DNA of 34,730 bases, from contig JAOTYM010000040.1 of the NCBI GenBank assembly GCA_029861845.1, positions 1 through 34,730 of the forward strand. Direction: 5' to 3'. This DNA is from Gammaproteobacteria bacterium (GTDB taxonomy: Bacteria; Pseudomonadota; Gammaproteobacteria; Acidiferrobacterales; SPGG2). Below are positions 33,044 through 34,730 of the stretch, in pieces (the stretch's first letter is position 1; each line of letters opens with the position of its first letter). Made by a program: the position numbers and the translations under genes. The notes under the pieces were generated by a model that was not told the origin of the DNA, did no database searches, and saw only the letters and a list, made by a program, of their open reading frames with translations.

Positions 33044-34258
33044 ATGCCTAATGTCGATGAATCGGTACGGCTTCTGACGCGTGGCGTTGATGAAACGCTG
33101 CTCGAAGCAGAGCTGACCGAGCGGCTCACGGCCGGTAAGCGGCTGCGGGTGAAGGCGGGGTTTGACCCTACCGCACCGGACTTACATCTGGGCCACACGG
33201 TACTCATCAACAAGATGCGGCAGTTCCAGAATTTAGGGCATGAGGTCTTGTTTCTGATCGGTGACTTCACCGGCATGATTGGCGATCCAAGCTGCAAGAA
33301 TTCCACACGGCCGCCACTTACTCAGGAAGAGGTAGAAGCGAACGCTCGAACCTATGAAGAACAGATCTTCAAGATCCTAGATCCAGAGCGGACCCAGGTC
33401 ATGTTTAACTCCACTTGGATGAACGAAATGAAGGCCGCCGACATGATTCGCCTTGCGGCGTTGCACACGGTGGCCCGCATGCTGGAACGAGATGATTTTC
33501 ATCAACGCTATACCGGTGGCAAGCCAATTGCGATCCATGAATTTCTTTACCCGTTAGTGCAAGGCTATGACTCGGTCGCCATGCGAGCAGATGTGGAGCT
33601 TGGCGGTACCGATCAGAAGTTCAATATGTTGGTGGCCCGGGAATTACAGAAGCATTATAAGCAACCATCGCAAATAGTTATGACACTCCCCATCCTCGAA
33701 GGGACCGATGGGGCGAACAAGATGTCGAAGTCGTTAGGAAACTATATAGGTATCAACGAGCCACCCCAGGAACAGTTCGGTAAGCTCATGTCGATTTCCG
33801 ATGAACTCATGTGGCGTTACCTTGAGTTGCTGTCATTTGCGGATATGGCGACTATTGCCAAATGGCGTCAAGAAGTGGAGCAGGGGCTCAATCCTAGGGA
33901 TATAAAGGTTCGTCTGGCTAAGGAGATCGTGACTCGTTTTCATGGAAAGGCGGCGGCGGAGAACGCAGACGAGGACTTTGTGACTAAGTTCAGATTGCGT
34001 GCTATGCCCACAAACATCCCCGAGCGCGAAGTGCCTTCTGCTGCGGCAAGTGTTTCTATCTCGCATGTATTAAAGTCCGCCGGACTAACAAAGAGCACGT
34101 CCGAGGCCATGCGACTTGTCAAGCAGGGCGGCGTACGGATCGACGGCGAGCCGGTTGGGGACCCCAACCAGTCGATCGCCGCCGGCGCGAGCGTGGTCGT
34201 CCAGGTCGGAAAGCGGCGGTTTGCCCGCGTCACGATAACGAAAGAAGAGTCTACTTAG
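33044..34258 (+). CDS. tyrS: Tyrosyl-tRNA synthetase
   Basis: Class I aminoacyl-tRNA synthetase that charges tRNA-Tyr. I start it at ATG 33044 (404 residues); the alternative ATG at 32981 adds 21 Ser/Pro-rich residues not typical of the family. The HIGH motif is HLGH at residues 48-51, in [12 protein letters not shown], and the KMSKS motif is at 226-230, in [25 protein letters not shown] contributes to tyrosine and tRNA recognition. The C-terminal S4 RNA-binding domain includes [20 protein letters not shown]. The protein is of the TyrZ-like group seen in Pseudomonas, where, as I recall, the gene also precedes an rRNA operon. Confidence 0.96.
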   Translation: MPNVDESVRLLTRGVDETLLEAELTERLTAGKRLRVKAGFDPTAPDLHLGHTVLINKMRQFQNLGHEVLFLIGDFTGMIGDPSCKNSTRPPLTQEEVEANARTYEEQIFKILDPERTQVMFNSTWMNEMKAADMIRLAALHTVARMLERDDFHQRYTGGKPIAIHEFLYPLVQGYDSVAMRADVELGGTDQKFNMLVARELQKHYKQPSQIVMTLPILEGTDGANKMSKSLGNYIGINEPPQEQFGKLMSISDELMWRYLELLSFADMATIAKWRQEVEQGLNPRDIKVRLAKEIVTRFHGKAAAENADEDFVTKFRLRAMPTNIPEREVPSAAASVSISHVLKSAGLTKSTSEAMRLVKQGGVRIDGEPVGDPNQSIAAGASVVVQVGKRRFARVTITKEEST

Positions 34259-34394
34259 CACGCGTCAACCAACACACGCTTGTCCCTGCGCCCAGATTGG
34301 GGGAGGCCAGGCGGGGGTCGGGTGGCAAAACGCAAATTCGCCCGCCTAACTGGGGCCGTTGTCTCCATAATCCTTAACTGCCGCTAATCATCGA

Positions 34395-34422
34395 TTGACC
34401 CTTATGGCCAAGGGCGTATAAT
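34395..34422 (+). promoter_or_regulatory. rRNA operon promoter
   Basis: TTGACC (34395-34400), a 16-bp spacer and a consensus TATAAT (34417-34422), followed by a GC-rich discriminator. The 16-bp spacing and discriminator are typical of growth-regulated rrn P1 promoters. Transcription would start near 34429. Confidence 0.85.
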
Positions 34423-34435
34423 GCACCGGCTGTCC

Positions 34436-34474
34436 GGCCCCCGGGCTCGGGGGTCCCAGTGTGCTCTTTTACAA
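34436..34474 (+). promoter_or_regulatory. rrn antitermination boxB-like hairpin and boxA
   Basis: CCCCCG (34438-34443), loop GGCT, and CGGGGG (34448-34453) make a boxB-like stem. It is followed by TGCTCTTTTACAA (34462-34474), one base different from the E. coli boxA TGCTCTTTAACAA. The order boxB-boxA after the promoter matches rrn leaders, where NusB/NusE load to allow processive rRNA transcription. Confidence 0.8.
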
Positions 34475-34598
34475 TGTGGATCAAGTAATTTGTGTGGGCG
34501 CTTTCGTCGATTTGGGTCCAACTGGTTTAGGTCGTGATACCGGCGTGAGTCGGAGTCGCGACCGCAATGTTTTGTCCTCATTAGGGGACGCAATATTT
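34475..34598 (+). other. 16S rRNA 5' external leader
   Basis: Precursor leader between boxA and mature 16S. It contains TAATTTGTGTGGGCGCTT, a motif typical of gammaproteobacterial rrn leaders (boxC region), and a hairpin GTCCTC-ATTA-GGGGAC (34574-34589) just before the mature end. This side would pair with sequence beyond 16S for RNase III processing; that partner is outside the window. Confidence 0.65.
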
Positions 34599-34730
34599 TA
34601 ATTAGAGAGTTTGATCCTGGCTCAGATTGAACGCTGGTGGCATGCTTAACACATGCAAGTCGAACGGTAACAGGCTAAGACAATCCCTTCGGGGTGCGTT
34701 GTGCGCTGACGAGTGGCGGACGGGTGAGTA
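34599..34730 (+). rRNA. rrs: 16S ribosomal RNA, 5' end (partial)
   Basis: The universal 5' region AGAGTTTGATCCTGGCTCAG is at 34606-34625, which puts the mature 5' end at about 34599 by alignment to E. coli position 1. ACACATGCAAGTCGAACGG and GAGTGGCGGACGGGTGAGTA are also present. The variable V1 region suggests Proteobacteria (gamma/beta). The gene is cut by the right edge after about 132 nt. Confidence 0.97.

Noticed and set aside
34402..34593. 63-codon minus-strand frame over the rrn promoter and leader
   Set aside because: It covers a consensus rrn promoter, boxA and leader; the translation is Arg/His-rich and meaningless.
1..34730. CRISPR arrays, IS elements, prophage genes, tRNA genes
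   Set aside because: No regularly spaced repeats, transposase or integrase motifs, phage proteins or tRNA T-loop/CCA signatures were seen on either strand.

Overview
The window looks like chromosomal DNA from a gammaproteobacterium, probably environmental and not closely related to the enterics. The best lineage evidence is the right-hand block: a DUF6776-type membrane protein, bactofilin, erpA, divergent anmK, tyrS and then the 5' end of a 16S rRNA gene. As I recall it, this is the order in Pseudomonas (bactofilin-erpA-anmK-M23 peptidase-tyrS/tyrZ-rrn). The partial 16S is clearly proteobacterial. Coding density is high. No IS element, phage, CRISPR or tRNA was recognised.

Layout. 1-402: start of an AapJ-type general amino-acid ABC receptor (minus, cut by the left edge). 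767-2406: a small helical ORFan, a class V PLP enzyme and a 40-codon aminotransferase-tail fragment, closed by a perfect palindromic bidirectional terminator. 2462-3700: a VWA/TSP3/OmpA lipoprotein (minus) with a tandem duplication in its leader. 3925-7278: glutathione transferase, divergent L-asparaginase II, a gamma-glutamylcyclotransferase-like protein and a DMT exporter. 7406-11537: gcvT-gcvP without gcvH. 11556-16649 (minus): DMT exporter, ltaE (threonine aldolase) and a large secreted protein joining a dienelactone-hydrolase fold that lacks its nucleophile to a di-haem cytochrome c region. 16780-18214: periplasmic TPR protein and a DDAH/amidinotransferase-family enzyme. 18161-19447 (minus): ypeA-like GNAT, a second GNAT and a TauD dioxygenase gene with most of its middle deleted. 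19593-22063: thiolase and class III CoA-transferase, ending in a terminator. 22463-27737: a TRAP-TAXI uptake cluster (two receptors, fused DctQM-type permease with DUF3394 tail, UspA protein). 27756-29084 (minus): class III aminotransferase. 29089-29707: a 5'-truncated, frameshifted ClC channel remnant. 29735-34730: the conserved DUF6776-bactofilin-erpA-anmK-tyrS-rrn block.

How the genes fit together. Much of the window concerns amino-acid and nitrogen metabolism: amino-acid uptake, asparaginase, gamma-glutamyl turnover, threonine to glycine (ltaE), glycine cleavage (gcvT, gcvP), DDAH-type arginine chemistry, two aminotransferases and two DMT exporters of the kind that often carry amino acids. 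The TRAP-TAXI cluster follows a thiolase/CoA-transferase pair but is separated from it by a terminator, so a shared substrate is only suggested.

No wholly new multi-gene system is evident. The strongest unusual signals are the nucleophile-less hydrolase/di-haem fusion, the diverged second TAXI receptor, three separate gene remnants (class V aminotransferase tail, TauD internal deletion, ClC tail) that suggest continuing gene loss, a possible pseudoknotted leader before the cyclotransferase-like gene, and short tandem duplications in two leaders. All functional calls are by eye from motifs and family memory; no database search was run.
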